Assembly: GCA_013041925.1 (NCBI GenBank)
Contig: JABDRB010000029.1
Location: 1 to 64,000, forward strand
Length of the DNA: 64,000 nt
Reading direction: 5' to 3'
Source of the DNA: Akkermansiaceae bacterium
GTDB lineage: Bacteria > Verrucomicrobiota > Verrucomicrobiia > Verrucomicrobiales > Akkermansiaceae
Within the stretch, counting starts at the first letter, position 1, and every line of letters begins with the position of its first letter. Position numbers and translations under genes: made by a program. The notes under the pieces were generated by a model that was given only the letters and a program-made list of their open reading frames with translations, had not been told where the DNA came from and did not search any database. Shown piece after piece: positions 32,291 through 41,074 of this stretch.

Positions 32291-33748
32291 CTAGGCGAGG
32301 ATTTGATCAATCACGCGTGCTGGTTCGGTGACGCCGGGTAGGGTTTGGTCGAGCCCTTGGAAGGGATAGGTCAGTTTGTTGTGTTTGAGGCCGAGCAGGT
32401 GGAGGATGGTGGCTTGGAGGTCCTGAGTGGATACTGGGTTTTGGGTAGCTTTGTTGCCGATGGGATCGGTTTCGCCGTAGCTGATGCCGGGTTTGATGCC
32501 GGCGCCGGCCAGCCACATGGTAAAGGCACCAGGGTTGTGATCGCGGCCGATGAGTTTCATTTCCTTTCCGCCGCGGTTTTCACGCATGGGGGTGCGACCA
32601 AACTCACCGCCCCAGACGACGAGGGTGTCTTCAAGCAGGCCGCGCTGTTTGAGGTCGGTGAGTAGGGCGTGCATCGGTTGGTCGACCTCTTGGCATTTCT
32701 TTTTAAATCCGGTGTTGAGGGCTTCATTGGCGCCGGCGCCGTGTGAGTCCCAGCCCCAGTCGAAGAGCTGGATATAGCGCACGCCTCGCTCGGCGAGGCG
32801 GCGAGCGAGCAGGCAGTTATTGGCAAAGGATTCCTTACCGGGTTCGGTGCCGTAGAGGTTGTGGATGTGTTGGGGTTCCTCCTTGAGGTTGAATGCCTCG
32901 TTGGCGTGGATCTGCATGCGAAAGGCTAACTCGTATTGGGCGATGCGGGTGAGTGTTTCGGGGTCGTTGGTTTCTGCGTGTGCTTGCTGGTTGATTTGGG
33001 TGATGGTATCGATGGTGGCACGGCGTAGATTGCGTGGCACGCCTTTTGGGTTGGAGAGGTAGAGCACGGGGTCACCTTTGGATCGGCACTGCACGCCTTG
33101 GTAAACGGAGGGGAGGAATCCAGACCCCCAGACGGATTTGCCGGCGGAGGGGGTTTTACCACCTGAGACGAGGGAGATGTAGCCGGGTAGGTTTTCGTTT
33201 TCGCTGCCGAGGCCGTAGGTGACCCAGGAGCCAATGGATGGGTTGCCGAGGTTGGCATTCCCTGTGTGTAGGAGGAGCTGGGCGGGGGCGTGGTTGAACT
33301 GGTTGGTGTGCATCGATTTGATGAAGCAGACGTCATCGATGACTTTCTCGAAGTGCGGTAAGCGGTCGGAGATCCACTGGCCGGATTCGCCAGCCTGGTG
33401 GAATGGGTAGATGGAGTTGAGTAGCTTGGGAACCCCTTGGATAAAGGCGAAGCGTTGTCCCTCAAGGTATTCCATGGGGGTGGGTTTGCCATCGAGTTTT
33501 TTGAGTTCAGGTTTGAAATCGAAAAGTTCTAACTGTGACGGGGCGCCGGCCATGTGGAGGAAAATGACACGTTTGGCTTTGGGGGCGATGTGGGAGAGCT
33601 GTGGGTGGTGGAGGGCGTCTGAGCCGATGACTTGATCGGTGATGGAGCTGAGCCAAGCGGCACCGACACCGGCGACACATTTGGAGAGGAATTGTCGGCG
33701 CGATTGGTGTTGGAGGTAATCGTGCTGAAGTTGTTGGGAGAGGTTCAT
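32291..33748 (-). CDS. DUF1501 protein (sulfatase-fold relative), Tat-exported
   Basis: A 485-residue protein with a twin-arginine-type export signal (QSRRQFLSKCVAGVGAAWL). The DUF1501 body is recognisable from KRVIFLHMAGAPSQLELFDFKP, GPSIGSWVTYGLGS-like elements (here NPSIGSWVTYGLGSEN), WGWDSHGAGANEA, LVVWGGEFGRTPM and GRDHNPGAFTMWLAGAGIKPG. DUF1501 proteins share the alkaline-phosphatase/sulfatase fold and are typical of Planctomycetes and Verrucomicrobia; their reaction is unknown. It follows a DUF1549/DUF1553 protein by 25 bp on the same strand, the standard pairing, and probably acts with it. Confidence 0.9.
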   Translation of the reverse strand: MNLSQQLQHDYLQHQSRRQFLSKCVAGVGAAWLSSITDQVIGSDALHHPQLSHIAPKAKRVIFLHMAGAPSQLELFDFKPELKKLDGKPTPMEYLEGQRFAFIQGVPKLLNSIYPFHQAGESGQWISDRLPHFEKVIDDVCFIKSMHTNQFNHAPAQLLLHTGNANLGNPSIGSWVTYGLGSENENLPGYISLVSGGKTPSAGKSVWGSGFLPSVYQGVQCRSKGDPVLYLSNPKGVPRNLRRATIDTITQINQQAHAETNDPETLTRIAQYELAFRMQIHANEAFNLKEEPQHIHNLYGTEPGKESFANNCLLARRLAERGVRYIQLFDWGWDSHGAGANEALNTGFKKKCQEVDQPMHALLTDLKQRGLLEDTLVVWGGEFGRTPMRENRGGKEMKLIGRDHNPGAFTMWLAGAGIKPGISYGETDPIGNKATQNPVSTQDLQATILHLLGLKHNKLTYPFQGLDQTLPGVTEPARVIDQILA

Positions 33749-33773
33749 GGCGTTGAAGTGCTTGTGGGGCCAC

Positions 33774-36665
33774 TTACTTGGTGAGTGCGGCGTCGAGGTT
33801 GAGCAGGGTGTTGGCGATGAGGGTGAGTGCGGCTTGTTCGGGGGTATCCGCGATGGCTTGGCTCTCGGTGAGATGGGATTGGTAGTGGTGGAGAAACTGA
33901 GTGTGAAGCTGGGTGAGGAGGTGGGTGGTGGCGGGGGTGGGGAGTTGCTGGGTGGCGAGGCGGTGGCCGTGGTGAATTTGTTGGCGGATGCCAGGGCCCG
34001 CCTCGCGGGTCATGCGCTGGGCAAGGGCGCGTGAGCACTCGAGGTAGACGGGGTCGTTGAGTGTGATCAGAGCATGGAGTGGGGTGTTGGTCGGGATGCG
34101 CTGTGCGCTGCAGAGCTCGCGCGTGGGGGCGTCGAAGGTGATCATGGACGGGTAGGGGGAAGTGCGTTTCCAGTAGGTGTAGACGGCGCGGCGGTAGCGG
34201 TCTGGGCCGGTGGCGTTTTTCCACTTGGCGCCACTGTAGGTGCTTTGCCAGAGGCCATCGGGCTGTGGCGGCATCACGGACGGGCCACCGGTGGTGGTGG
34301 TGAGGAGGCCGGATATTTTCAGGGCATGATCGCGTATCATTTCGGCATTGAGGCGGGTGCGTGGGCCGCGTGCGAGGAGACGGTTTCCGGGGTCGGATTG
34401 AGCGAGTTCGGGGGTGGTGTTGTGGTGCTGGCGGTAGGTGGCGCTGAGGGCGATGGTGCGGAGCAGGGATTTGATGGACCACTGGTGGGTGGTTTGGAAC
34501 TCGATGGCGAGGTGGTCGAGTAGGGCGAGGTTGGACGGGTTGGTGCCGGTGGAGCCAAAATCGCCGAGGGATTCGACGATGCCACGGCCAAACATCTCGG
34601 CGAAGAGTCGGTTGGCCATCACTCTTGCGGTGAGTGGGTTGTCGGTGGATGTGAGCCACTGTGCCATGTCTAGGCGGGTGGTGGTTTTGATTTGTTGGCT
34701 GTTGAGGAGCCTAGGCACGCCGGGGTGTAGGATTTCACCTTTATTGAGCCAGAGGCCGCCGATGAAGAGTCGGGTTTCACGGGTGGCGCTGGCGGGGCGT
34801 TCTTGCATCACGGGGATGTGGGTGCCTTTGATGGCTTGGTATTGATTAAGCGCTTGGGCGTGTTGTTGAATGAGTTTGTTGTGGTCTGGGTTTTGGATGA
34901 GGCGGGTCCAGCGGGGGTTATTGGAGGTGTCGATGCGGAAGCGTCGCAGTGTGCATGCTTGGCTTCCGGTGGTGCTTGCTCCGTGTTGGATGGTAATTTC
35001 CAATGATTCGCCTTTGAGGAAAGTGACGGGGGATGCGGGGACGATGACGGCGTGGCGTTTGCGGAAGAGTTTGGGGTAGGCGCCGAATCCGCGGCCACCT
35101 TTTTGTTGGTTGAGTGATTCTTGGGCGTGAAAGGGGCCAGTGGTGGAATCGGCGAAGAGGTAGGCGAGTTGGATTTTTTTGGCGGTGCCGTCGGGATTGA
35201 TTTTTTTCAGGGTGATGGAAGAGATGACGGACCCGCGCTCGGGGAGTGCGGCGGGGTTTTGGGTTTCGGGGATGATGGTGATACGGAGTGCGGAGAAGTT
35301 GTGGGCGGTGGCGGTGAGGGTGTAGCGGGTGCGGGTGGGGAATGTGCCGGATGCGCGGATTTCCCCCTCGGGGGTCGCCGTCAGTTTTCCGTGACTGCTC
35401 TGGGTGGTCGTGTACTTGACGGGGTCCCAGGTTGGGGTGGTGGCGAGTGCTTGGCGGCCGGGTTCATTGATGGCGCGGCGCAGCTGGGGGATTTGTTGGT
35501 GGAGGTGTGCGGCGAGGGGACGTTGGTCGATGGCGTGTGCTACTTTAAAGTGCGGGAAGTCGTTATCGAGGTCCGCGTCTTCGGAGGAATTAAAGAAGGC
35601 AAAGAAGCGGTAGAAATCGGTGTGTGGGATGGGTTCGTAGGGGTGATCGTGGCATTGCACACAACCGAAGGTGATGGCCTGGGTGGCGGACCAGGTGGTG
35701 TTGATGCGGTCGATGACGGCGGCAACTCTAAACTCCTCGTCGTCGGTGCCGCCCTCGGTATTGGTCTGGGTGTTGCGGTGAAAAGCGGTGGCGGTGAGTG
35801 ATTCCGTGGTGGGGTTTTCGAAGAGGTCGCCGGCGAGTTGTTCGCGCAGGAACTGATCGTAGGGTTTATCTTGGTTAAAGGATTGGATGAGGTAGTCGCG
35901 GTAGGGCCAGATGTTGCGATGAGGGTCTTTTTCGTAGCCTTGGGTATCGGAGTAGCGCGCGAGGTCCATCCAGACGGACGCCCAGCGTTCTCCGAAGTGG
36001 GGGGAAGCGAGCAGCCGGTCCGTTTCTTTTCCGAAGGCATCGGGTGCTTGGTTGGTGGTAAAGGCGTCGAGCTCTGAGAGGGTGGGTGGGATGCCGGTGA
36101 GATCGAGAGAGGCGCGGCGGAGCCACTGGGCGCGATCGGCGGGGGCGTTCGGTTGGTGGTGGTTACGCTCGAGTCGGCTGAGGACGTAATGATCCATGGG
36201 GGTTTGGGGCCACGATTTATTGTTGAGTGGGGGGATCGGGTGGTTGATGGGTGGGGTGTATGCCCAGTGTTCTTCCCAGTGTGCGCCTTGTTCGATCCAT
36301 TGCCGAATCAGGGTGATTTGTTGATCGTTGAGTGGGGTATCGGCATGATCCCCTTCTTGGAGTGGCATCTTATCATCGATGTCATCGGTGGTGATGCGGC
36401 GGTAAAGCTCGGATTGATCCGGTTGACCGGGGGTGATGATGGTTTTTCCTGATTTGCCTTGGCCGAGGACCTCGGATCGATAGATCAGGGAGAGGTCGCC
36501 ATCGGCCTTGGCTCCGCCGTGGCATTGGGTGCACTTGGCGATAAAAAGAGGACGGATGTGGGTATTGAACGATATTTTTTGCTCCGCCTGTGCATGGGGG
36601 GTGCCGCAGAGGATTGACAGGATGGCTGCGCAGGTGGTGCGTGTGGAGCGATGGAGCGTGATCAT
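33774..36665 (-). CDS. Planctomycete-type cytochrome c / DUF1549 / DUF1553 protein
   Basis: A 963-residue secreted protein with a signal peptide (to about residue 28, AQA). The N-terminal PSCyt1-type domain has one haem-c motif, C45-TQC-H49. DUF1549 follows (about 133-395; RRASLDLTGIPPT, DLARYSDTQGYEKD, REQLAGDLF, CVQCHDHPYEPI, which gives a second CxxCH), then a beta-rich middle part, and DUF1553 (about 680-940; NRLFAEMFGRGIVESLGDFGSTG, RGPRTRLNAEMIRDHAL). Such proteins are abundant in PVC bacteria and are suspected to act on complex polysaccharides, but no reaction is proven. It heads a two-gene unit with the DUF1501 protein. Confidence 0.9.
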   Translation of the reverse strand: MITLHRSTRTTCAAILSILCGTPHAQAEQKISFNTHIRPLFIAKCTQCHGGAKADGDLSLIYRSEVLGQGKSGKTIITPGQPDQSELYRRITTDDIDDKMPLQEGDHADTPLNDQQITLIRQWIEQGAHWEEHWAYTPPINHPIPPLNNKSWPQTPMDHYVLSRLERNHHQPNAPADRAQWLRRASLDLTGIPPTLSELDAFTTNQAPDAFGKETDRLLASPHFGERWASVWMDLARYSDTQGYEKDPHRNIWPYRDYLIQSFNQDKPYDQFLREQLAGDLFENPTTESLTATAFHRNTQTNTEGGTDDEEFRVAAVIDRINTTWSATQAITFGCVQCHDHPYEPIPHTDFYRFFAFFNSSEDADLDNDFPHFKVAHAIDQRPLAAHLHQQIPQLRRAINEPGRQALATTPTWDPVKYTTTQSSHGKLTATPEGEIRASGTFPTRTRYTLTATAHNFSALRITIIPETQNPAALPERGSVISSITLKKINPDGTAKKIQLAYLFADSTTGPFHAQESLNQQKGGRGFGAYPKLFRKRHAVIVPASPVTFLKGESLEITIQHGASTTGSQACTLRRFRIDTSNNPRWTRLIQNPDHNKLIQQHAQALNQYQAIKGTHIPVMQERPASATRETRLFIGGLWLNKGEILHPGVPRLLNSQQIKTTTRLDMAQWLTSTDNPLTARVMANRLFAEMFGRGIVESLGDFGSTGTNPSNLALLDHLAIEFQTTHQWSIKSLLRTIALSATYRQHHNTTPELAQSDPGNRLLARGPRTRLNAEMIRDHALKISGLLTTTTGGPSVMPPQPDGLWQSTYSGAKWKNATGPDRYRRAVYTYWKRTSPYPSMITFDAPTRELCSAQRIPTNTPLHALITLNDPVYLECSRALAQRMTREAGPGIRQQIHHGHRLATQQLPTPATTHLLTQLHTQFLHHYQSHLTESQAIADTPEQAALTLIANTLLNLDAALTK

Positions 36666-36838
36666 ATCGGATACGGAAAGTGGGGCAGGGAAGTCGGGTC
36701 CACGGTGGCGGGCACGATGGCGCAGGGGATCTCCAAAGATACACGTTTTTGGTCATGTTTCTTACGAAAAATGACGCGTGGAGGAATCCGCCGTGCTAGG
36801 GAGGCGGCGGGAAATCTGAGTGGGTGAGGGCGGATGCG

Positions 36839-38134
36839 CTAGGATAAGCGGATGCTGACCGATTTTCCATGGGCATCGAGGCCTTCCACGCGGGCAAAGG
36901 TGTCCACGGTCGCCTGTGATTTTTTGAGTGCCTGATGATCCATGCGAACGATGCTGGCGCGGCGCTGGAACTGGTCGGCACGGAGGCCGGAGAAGGATTT
37001 GCCGGAGCCGCCAGTTGGCAGTGTGTGGCTGGGGCCTGCGACGAAGTCACCGACGGCGACGGTGGACAGGGCACCGACGTAAATGGCGCCCGCGGTGCGG
37101 ATTTTATCGAGCCACGTGTGTTCGTCCTCGACGATGAGTGACAGGTGTTCGGGGGCAAAGGCATTGCAGATGTCGACGGCCTCCTGCAGGTTTTTGGTGA
37201 GCAGGCAGAACGTTCCTTTTTTCAGCACCTCACGGATATATTTTTCGCGTGAGAGGGTAGGGGTTTGCAGTTTGATTTCTTGTTGGACCTGATTGAGGAG
37301 ACGTTTTGAGTTGGTAGCGAACCCCACCACGCTATCGCCGGCGTGTTCGGCTTGGGCGAGCATGTCCGCTGCGATGTAGCGCGGGTTAGCTGACTTGTCG
37401 GCGACGATGAGGACTTCGCTGGGTCCAGGCAGCAGGTCGATGGAGACGGCTCCGACGAGTTGGCGTTTGGCCTCGACCACAAAGACGTTGCCGGGGCCGA
37501 AGATTTTTTCGACGGGATGGATGGATTGGGTTCCTAGGGCCATGGCGGCGATGGCTTGGGCTCCGCCGACCTTGATGACCTCGGTGGCACCGGATTCGAT
37601 CAGGGCGTAGAGGAGGGCGGGGTTGATTTTCCCATCGGATCCGGCGGGAGTGGCGGCGAGGATTTCAGGCACGCCAGCGGCCTGGGCGAAGGCGGCGGTC
37701 ATTAATGCGGAGGAGACGAGTGGGGCTTTACCGCCGGGGACGTAGACGCCAACGCGATCGTAGGGGGTGAAGCGTTCGCCGACTTCGACGCCTTGTGGGT
37801 TTTTGGTTTTCCAATCCTTACGGAGGCTGCGTTTGCTGAAGGCGTGGATGTTGCGCTTGCTGATGGCGACGGCTTTTTTGACCTCCTCGTCGACTGCGGC
37901 GTAAGCGTCGTCGATTTCAGCTTGGCTGACAAACAGGGATTTGGCCGTGAGTTTAAGTCCGTCAAAACGCGCGGTGTAATCGAACACGGCCGTGTTTCCT
38001 CGTTTTTGGACATCGGTGATGATGGACGCGACGATTTGCTCAACTTTTTGACCTGAGCCACCTGGGGTGGCACGGCGGTCGAGTTTGCGAACGAATCGGG
38101 TGTAGGCGGCATCCTTGTGACTCAGGACTTTCAT
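36839..38134 (-). CDS. hisD: Histidinol dehydrogenase HisD
   Basis: A 431-residue enzyme, using the ATG at 38134 (an in-frame ATG at 38170 would add 12 unlikely residues). It catalyses the last two steps of histidine synthesis, oxidising L-histidinol to L-histidine with two NAD+. Signatures: FGPGNVFVVEAKRQLVGAVSID, DLLPGPSEVLIVAD, DMLAQAEHAGDS with zinc-ligand residues, NAFAPEHLSLIVED with the catalytic glutamate and histidine, and GDFVAGPSHTLPTGG. No other his genes are nearby; its upstream neighbour is an FHA protein 48 bp away on the same strand. Confidence 0.96.
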   Translation of the reverse strand: MKVLSHKDAAYTRFVRKLDRRATPGGSGQKVEQIVASIITDVQKRGNTAVFDYTARFDGLKLTAKSLFVSQAEIDDAYAAVDEEVKKAVAISKRNIHAFSKRSLRKDWKTKNPQGVEVGERFTPYDRVGVYVPGGKAPLVSSALMTAAFAQAAGVPEILAATPAGSDGKINPALLYALIESGATEVIKVGGAQAIAAMALGTQSIHPVEKIFGPGNVFVVEAKRQLVGAVSIDLLPGPSEVLIVADKSANPRYIAADMLAQAEHAGDSVVGFATNSKRLLNQVQQEIKLQTPTLSREKYIREVLKKGTFCLLTKNLQEAVDICNAFAPEHLSLIVEDEHTWLDKIRTAGAIYVGALSTVAVGDFVAGPSHTLPTGGSGKSFSGLRADQFQRRASIVRMDHQALKKSQATVDTFARVEGLDAHGKSVSIRLS

Positions 38135-38182
38135 GTCAGTGCGCATACATGCTGGATGCCGTTTCTGCAAGTGCAGGATGAG

Positions 38183-38566
38183 TCAGGATGATTCATCTTG
38201 ATCGATTGTTTCATCTTTTTTGACCTCTTTACGTTTTTTAAAGCGTTCCTCGGTGAGGTAATCACATTCTTCTTCGGTGAGGGTGAAAACGGCGGGGATA
38301 TCGCCGATTTGAAGTTCCATGCCGTTGGTCAGGGTGATGGATTCTTGGCGTTCATCGTCGAGTTTGATCCCGTTGGTTGAGCCGTTGTCTCGGATGACAT
38401 AGCCCCCTTTGAGTCGATCAATGAAGCAGTGGTTTTTAGAGACGGATCGATGGTCGATGGTAATATCGGAGCTGCTACTGCGACCGAGTGTGATGCGCAT
38501 ACGTTTGAGATCGAAGCGATAGGCTTGGCTGGCTTGGCTGGGTTCGGTGATATTGATGCGTGGCAT
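38183..38566 (-). CDS. FHA-domain protein
   Basis: A 127-residue protein consisting almost entirely of a forkhead-associated domain: MRITLGRSSSSDITIDHRSVSKNHCFID contains the conserved GRS and SxxH motifs, and VIRDNGSTNGIKLD the NG motif. FHA domains bind phosphothreonine peptides, so a Ser/Thr kinase signalling role is inferred; no kinase is in the window. The charged C-terminus (EERFKKRKEVKKDETIDQDE) is low complexity. It is 48 bp upstream of hisD and probably co-transcribed. Confidence 0.9.
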   Translation of the reverse strand: MPRINITEPSQASQAYRFDLKRMRITLGRSSSSDITIDHRSVSKNHCFIDRLKGGYVIRDNGSTNGIKLDDERQESITLTNGMELQIGDIPAVFTLTEEECDYLTEERFKKRKEVKKDETIDQDESS

Positions 38567-38804
38567 AGGATTATGGCTGGCTGTCAGTATTTCTGATATG
38601 GCAGGGGATGAGAAGGATTATTTTGGCCGGCACTTTTTGTGCTTATTCCTTGCATGATGGTTTTGCTTTCGCCATGGTTATAACTCGCGCCATGGCCATG
38701 GGATATTCTCGATTCCAGGGGCGGGTGCACCTATTTCACCTTGAGTGAATGACGAACTGTGAATGACCCACTAACCAACAACGAATCAACAACGAATCAA
38801 TATC

Positions 38805-39572
38805 ATGAAAACCACATTAATGACGACCCTTGCAGCTTGTGCCCTTTTGGGCTTATCGATCACCTCATCATGGGCAGAGGGAAAGGGAGGAGGGAATGGC
38901 CTTTTACGAGCGGCGGAAAGCTATGCGAAGCAGGGTCAAATGGCACAAAAGGCAGGGAACCTCAAAGATGCGGCGATTTACTTTAAGTTGAGCCAGATGA
39001 AGAAAGACGCGGCATCAGCCGCAGCAAATGGGGAATCGTATGACTGGAGCCATTATTCAAAACTGAGAGCTGAGCTTTCAGGCAAGAAAAATGCAGGCAA
39101 GAAAAATGCAGGCAAGAAAAAAAATGGGGGTTTGAATGCTGCCGCTGAGCGATACGCAAAGATGGCAGGAAAAGCGAAAGCCGCTGGAAACCATGAGCAT
39201 GCTCAGATCTATGGTCGGCTATCACAGATCAAGCGTGATGCTGCGGCTCACAAGGGTCCTGGAAGTTTTGACTGGAGCGAGTATTCTAAGCTGAAAAAGG
39301 CGCTTTATAGCGGTAAAAAAACAGCGAAAGACAAAGGTGCGCACTTAGGCGGCCTTGTGAAAAAACCGAAGAAGTCGACCGGGAATGGGTTTCTCGATTC
39401 CGCGGCACGTTATACGGAAAAAGCCAATGCGGCGATGCAAGCTGGAGATGAAAAGAGAGCCATGATTTACACCCAAATGGCGGGGATGAAACGTGAAGCG
39501 GCGGCCGCTTCGAAGCAAGGGAAAGCCTATGATTGGACCGCATACTTTGCGTTGAAAAAGCAGCTTAAGTAG
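38805..39572 (+). CDS. Secreted protein with three tandem ~58-residue repeats
   Basis: A 255-residue protein: signal peptide (residues 1-24, ending SWA), then three copies of one module. Each starts 'L-x-A-A-xx-Y-x(K/E)', has a helical AGNxxxAxIYxxLSQMKxDAA core and closes with (Y/F)DW(S/T)xYxxLKxxL. The copies begin near residues 32, 108 and 196. Lysine-rich linkers join them; the first is a threefold GKKNA repeat. The module pattern resembles a short helical hairpin unit, and I do not recognise a named family. The protein is basic and exported, so binding of an anionic polymer or envelope component is possible but speculative. It stands alone between opposite-strand genes. Confidence 0.75.
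   Translation: MKTTLMTTLAACALLGLSITSSWAEGKGGGNGLLRAAESYAKQGQMAQKAGNLKDAAIYFKLSQMKKDAASAAANGESYDWSHYSKLRAELSGKKNAGKKNAGKKKNGGLNAAAERYAKMAGKAKAAGNHEHAQIYGRLSQIKRDAAAHKGPGSFDWSEYSKLKKALYSGKKTAKDKGAHLGGLVKKPKKSTGNGFLDSAARYTEKANAAMQAGDEKRAMIYTQMAGMKREAAAASKQGKAYDWTAYFALKKQLK
39080..39121 (+). repeat. 15-bp tandem repeats encoding Lys-rich linker
   Basis: Three near-identical copies of CAGGCAAGAAAAATG in tandem encode the GKKNA linker between the first and second modules of the three-repeat protein. Such a tract could change copy number by slippage while staying in frame. Confidence 0.75.
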
Positions 39573-41067
39573 GCTTGGCCATCGGGGAGTGGTCGAGGAT
39601 ATCGGTGACGACCCGGGCGGGCTCGACACCCGTGAGGCGGAAGTCGAGCCCCTGATGTTTGAATGTCAGTTTGTGGTGGTCCATGCCGCAGCGCTCTAGG
39701 ATGGTTGCGTGCAGGTCACGGACGTGGACTTTCTGGTCGGGTGTGGTGATATTGAACGAGTATTCGTCTGTATCGCCATACGTCATACCGCCTTTGACAC
39801 CCGCGCCCGCCATCCAAAGTGAGAATGCGCGCGGGTGGTGGTCGCGACCATAATTCGACTCGGTTAGGTTTCCTTGAGAGTAGACGGTGCGACCAAACTC
39901 GCCACCGAAAATGACCAAGGTATCCTCGAGTAGTCCCCGGCGTTTGAGGTCTTGTATGAGGCCGTAGACGCCTTGATCGACATCCTTGCACTGAGATGAG
40001 ATATCGCGTGGGAGGTTGCCATGCTGGTCCCATCCACGGTGGAAAATCTGGGTGAAACGCACACCGCGCTCGGCGAGGCGGCGAGCCATGAGTGCGGTGT
40101 AGGCGAAGGTGCCTGGTTTTTTTGAGTCAGGCCCGTAGAGGTCATAGGTTTCTTCCGTCTCTTCGGACATATCGGTGAGTTCAGGGACGGACATCTGCAT
40201 CCGGTAGGCCATTTCGTATTGTTGGATACGGTTTTGGATCTCGGGGTCGCCGATGTTTTCTAAAGTTTTTTGGTTGAGCGCTGACAGTCCGTCTAACATC
40301 TCACGGCGCAACTTGCGATCGATGCCTGGAGCGTCTTTGAGGTAGAGCACGGGGTCTCCATGGGAGCGTAAGTTAACGCCAGCATGTTTACCGGGGATGA
40401 AGGTCGATCCCCAGAGTCGAGCAGAGATGGCTTGCACGTTGGCTTTGGGGTTCGAGTGCTGGGCGTGTAGCACACAAAATGTGGGGAGGTCCTGATTGAG
40501 TGATCCGAGACCATAAGAGAGCCAGGACCCCATGGAGGGTCGGCCTGCGACCATGCTCCCGGTGTACATCAACTGGTTTGCGGGTTCGTGGTTGATGGCA
40601 TCGGTATGCATCGACTTGATCACGCAGATATCGTCTGCCATTTTTCCGGTCCATGGGAGGAGGTCTGAGACCCATGTGCCGCATTCACCATATTGTTTGA
40701 ATCCTGTAAACGAAGGAGCCACAGGGAATTTGGATTGTTTGGCCGTCATTCCGGTGAGGCGTTGACCTGATTTCACGAGGAAGTCCTTGATGTCCTTCTT
40801 GAACTCCTTTTGTAAGTGAGGTTTGTAATCGAATGTCTCAAACTGTGAAGGGGCGCCGATGAGAGAGATGTAAATCACGCGTTTCGCCCGGGCAGGGAAG
40901 TGGGATGTGCCAGGGGTTGCCTCGGAGATGGCCCCCATGAGTTCCTTGGGCAGCAGGGACGCCAGCGCGGCGCTACCAAGTCCCATGGCATTTCTGCGGA
41001 AGAACTGTCTGCGCGTGAGAGAGGTATCGTGCAGGTCGACGGTTTTAGCGATGTCGGAGTGATTCAT
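39565..41067 (-). CDS. DUF1501 protein (sulfatase-fold relative), Tat-exported
   Basis: A 500-residue paralogue of the DUF1501 protein at 32291-33748. It has a twin-arginine export signal (SLTRRQFFRRNAMGLGSAALASLL) and the same core motifs: KRVIYISLIGAPSQFETFDYKP, GRPSMGSWLSYGLGSLN, FHRGWDQHGNLP, LVIFGGEFGRTVY, GRDHHPRAFSLWMAGAGVKGG. The reaction is unknown. It follows the second DUF1549/DUF1553 protein by 7 bp, so the two are surely co-transcribed. Its 3' end overlaps the last codons of the convergent three-repeat gene by 8 bp. Confidence 0.9.
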   Translation of the reverse strand: MNHSDIAKTVDLHDTSLTRRQFFRRNAMGLGSAALASLLPKELMGAISEATPGTSHFPARAKRVIYISLIGAPSQFETFDYKPHLQKEFKKDIKDFLVKSGQRLTGMTAKQSKFPVAPSFTGFKQYGECGTWVSDLLPWTGKMADDICVIKSMHTDAINHEPANQLMYTGSMVAGRPSMGSWLSYGLGSLNQDLPTFCVLHAQHSNPKANVQAISARLWGSTFIPGKHAGVNLRSHGDPVLYLKDAPGIDRKLRREMLDGLSALNQKTLENIGDPEIQNRIQQYEMAYRMQMSVPELTDMSEETEETYDLYGPDSKKPGTFAYTALMARRLAERGVRFTQIFHRGWDQHGNLPRDISSQCKDVDQGVYGLIQDLKRRGLLEDTLVIFGGEFGRTVYSQGNLTESNYGRDHHPRAFSLWMAGAGVKGGMTYGDTDEYSFNITTPDQKVHVRDLHATILERCGMDHHKLTFKHQGLDFRLTGVEPARVVTDILDHSPMAKPT

Positions 41068-41074
41068 GGCGGGG

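Noticed and set aside
33745-34659. A 304-codon minus-strand ORF rich in Pro, His and Arg
   Set aside because: It lies inside the DUF1553 gene in another frame; its biased composition is that of a shadow frame of G+C-rich coding DNA.
35121-35801. A 226-codon glycine-rich plus-strand ORF
   Set aside because: Antisense shadow of the DUF1549/DUF1553 gene.
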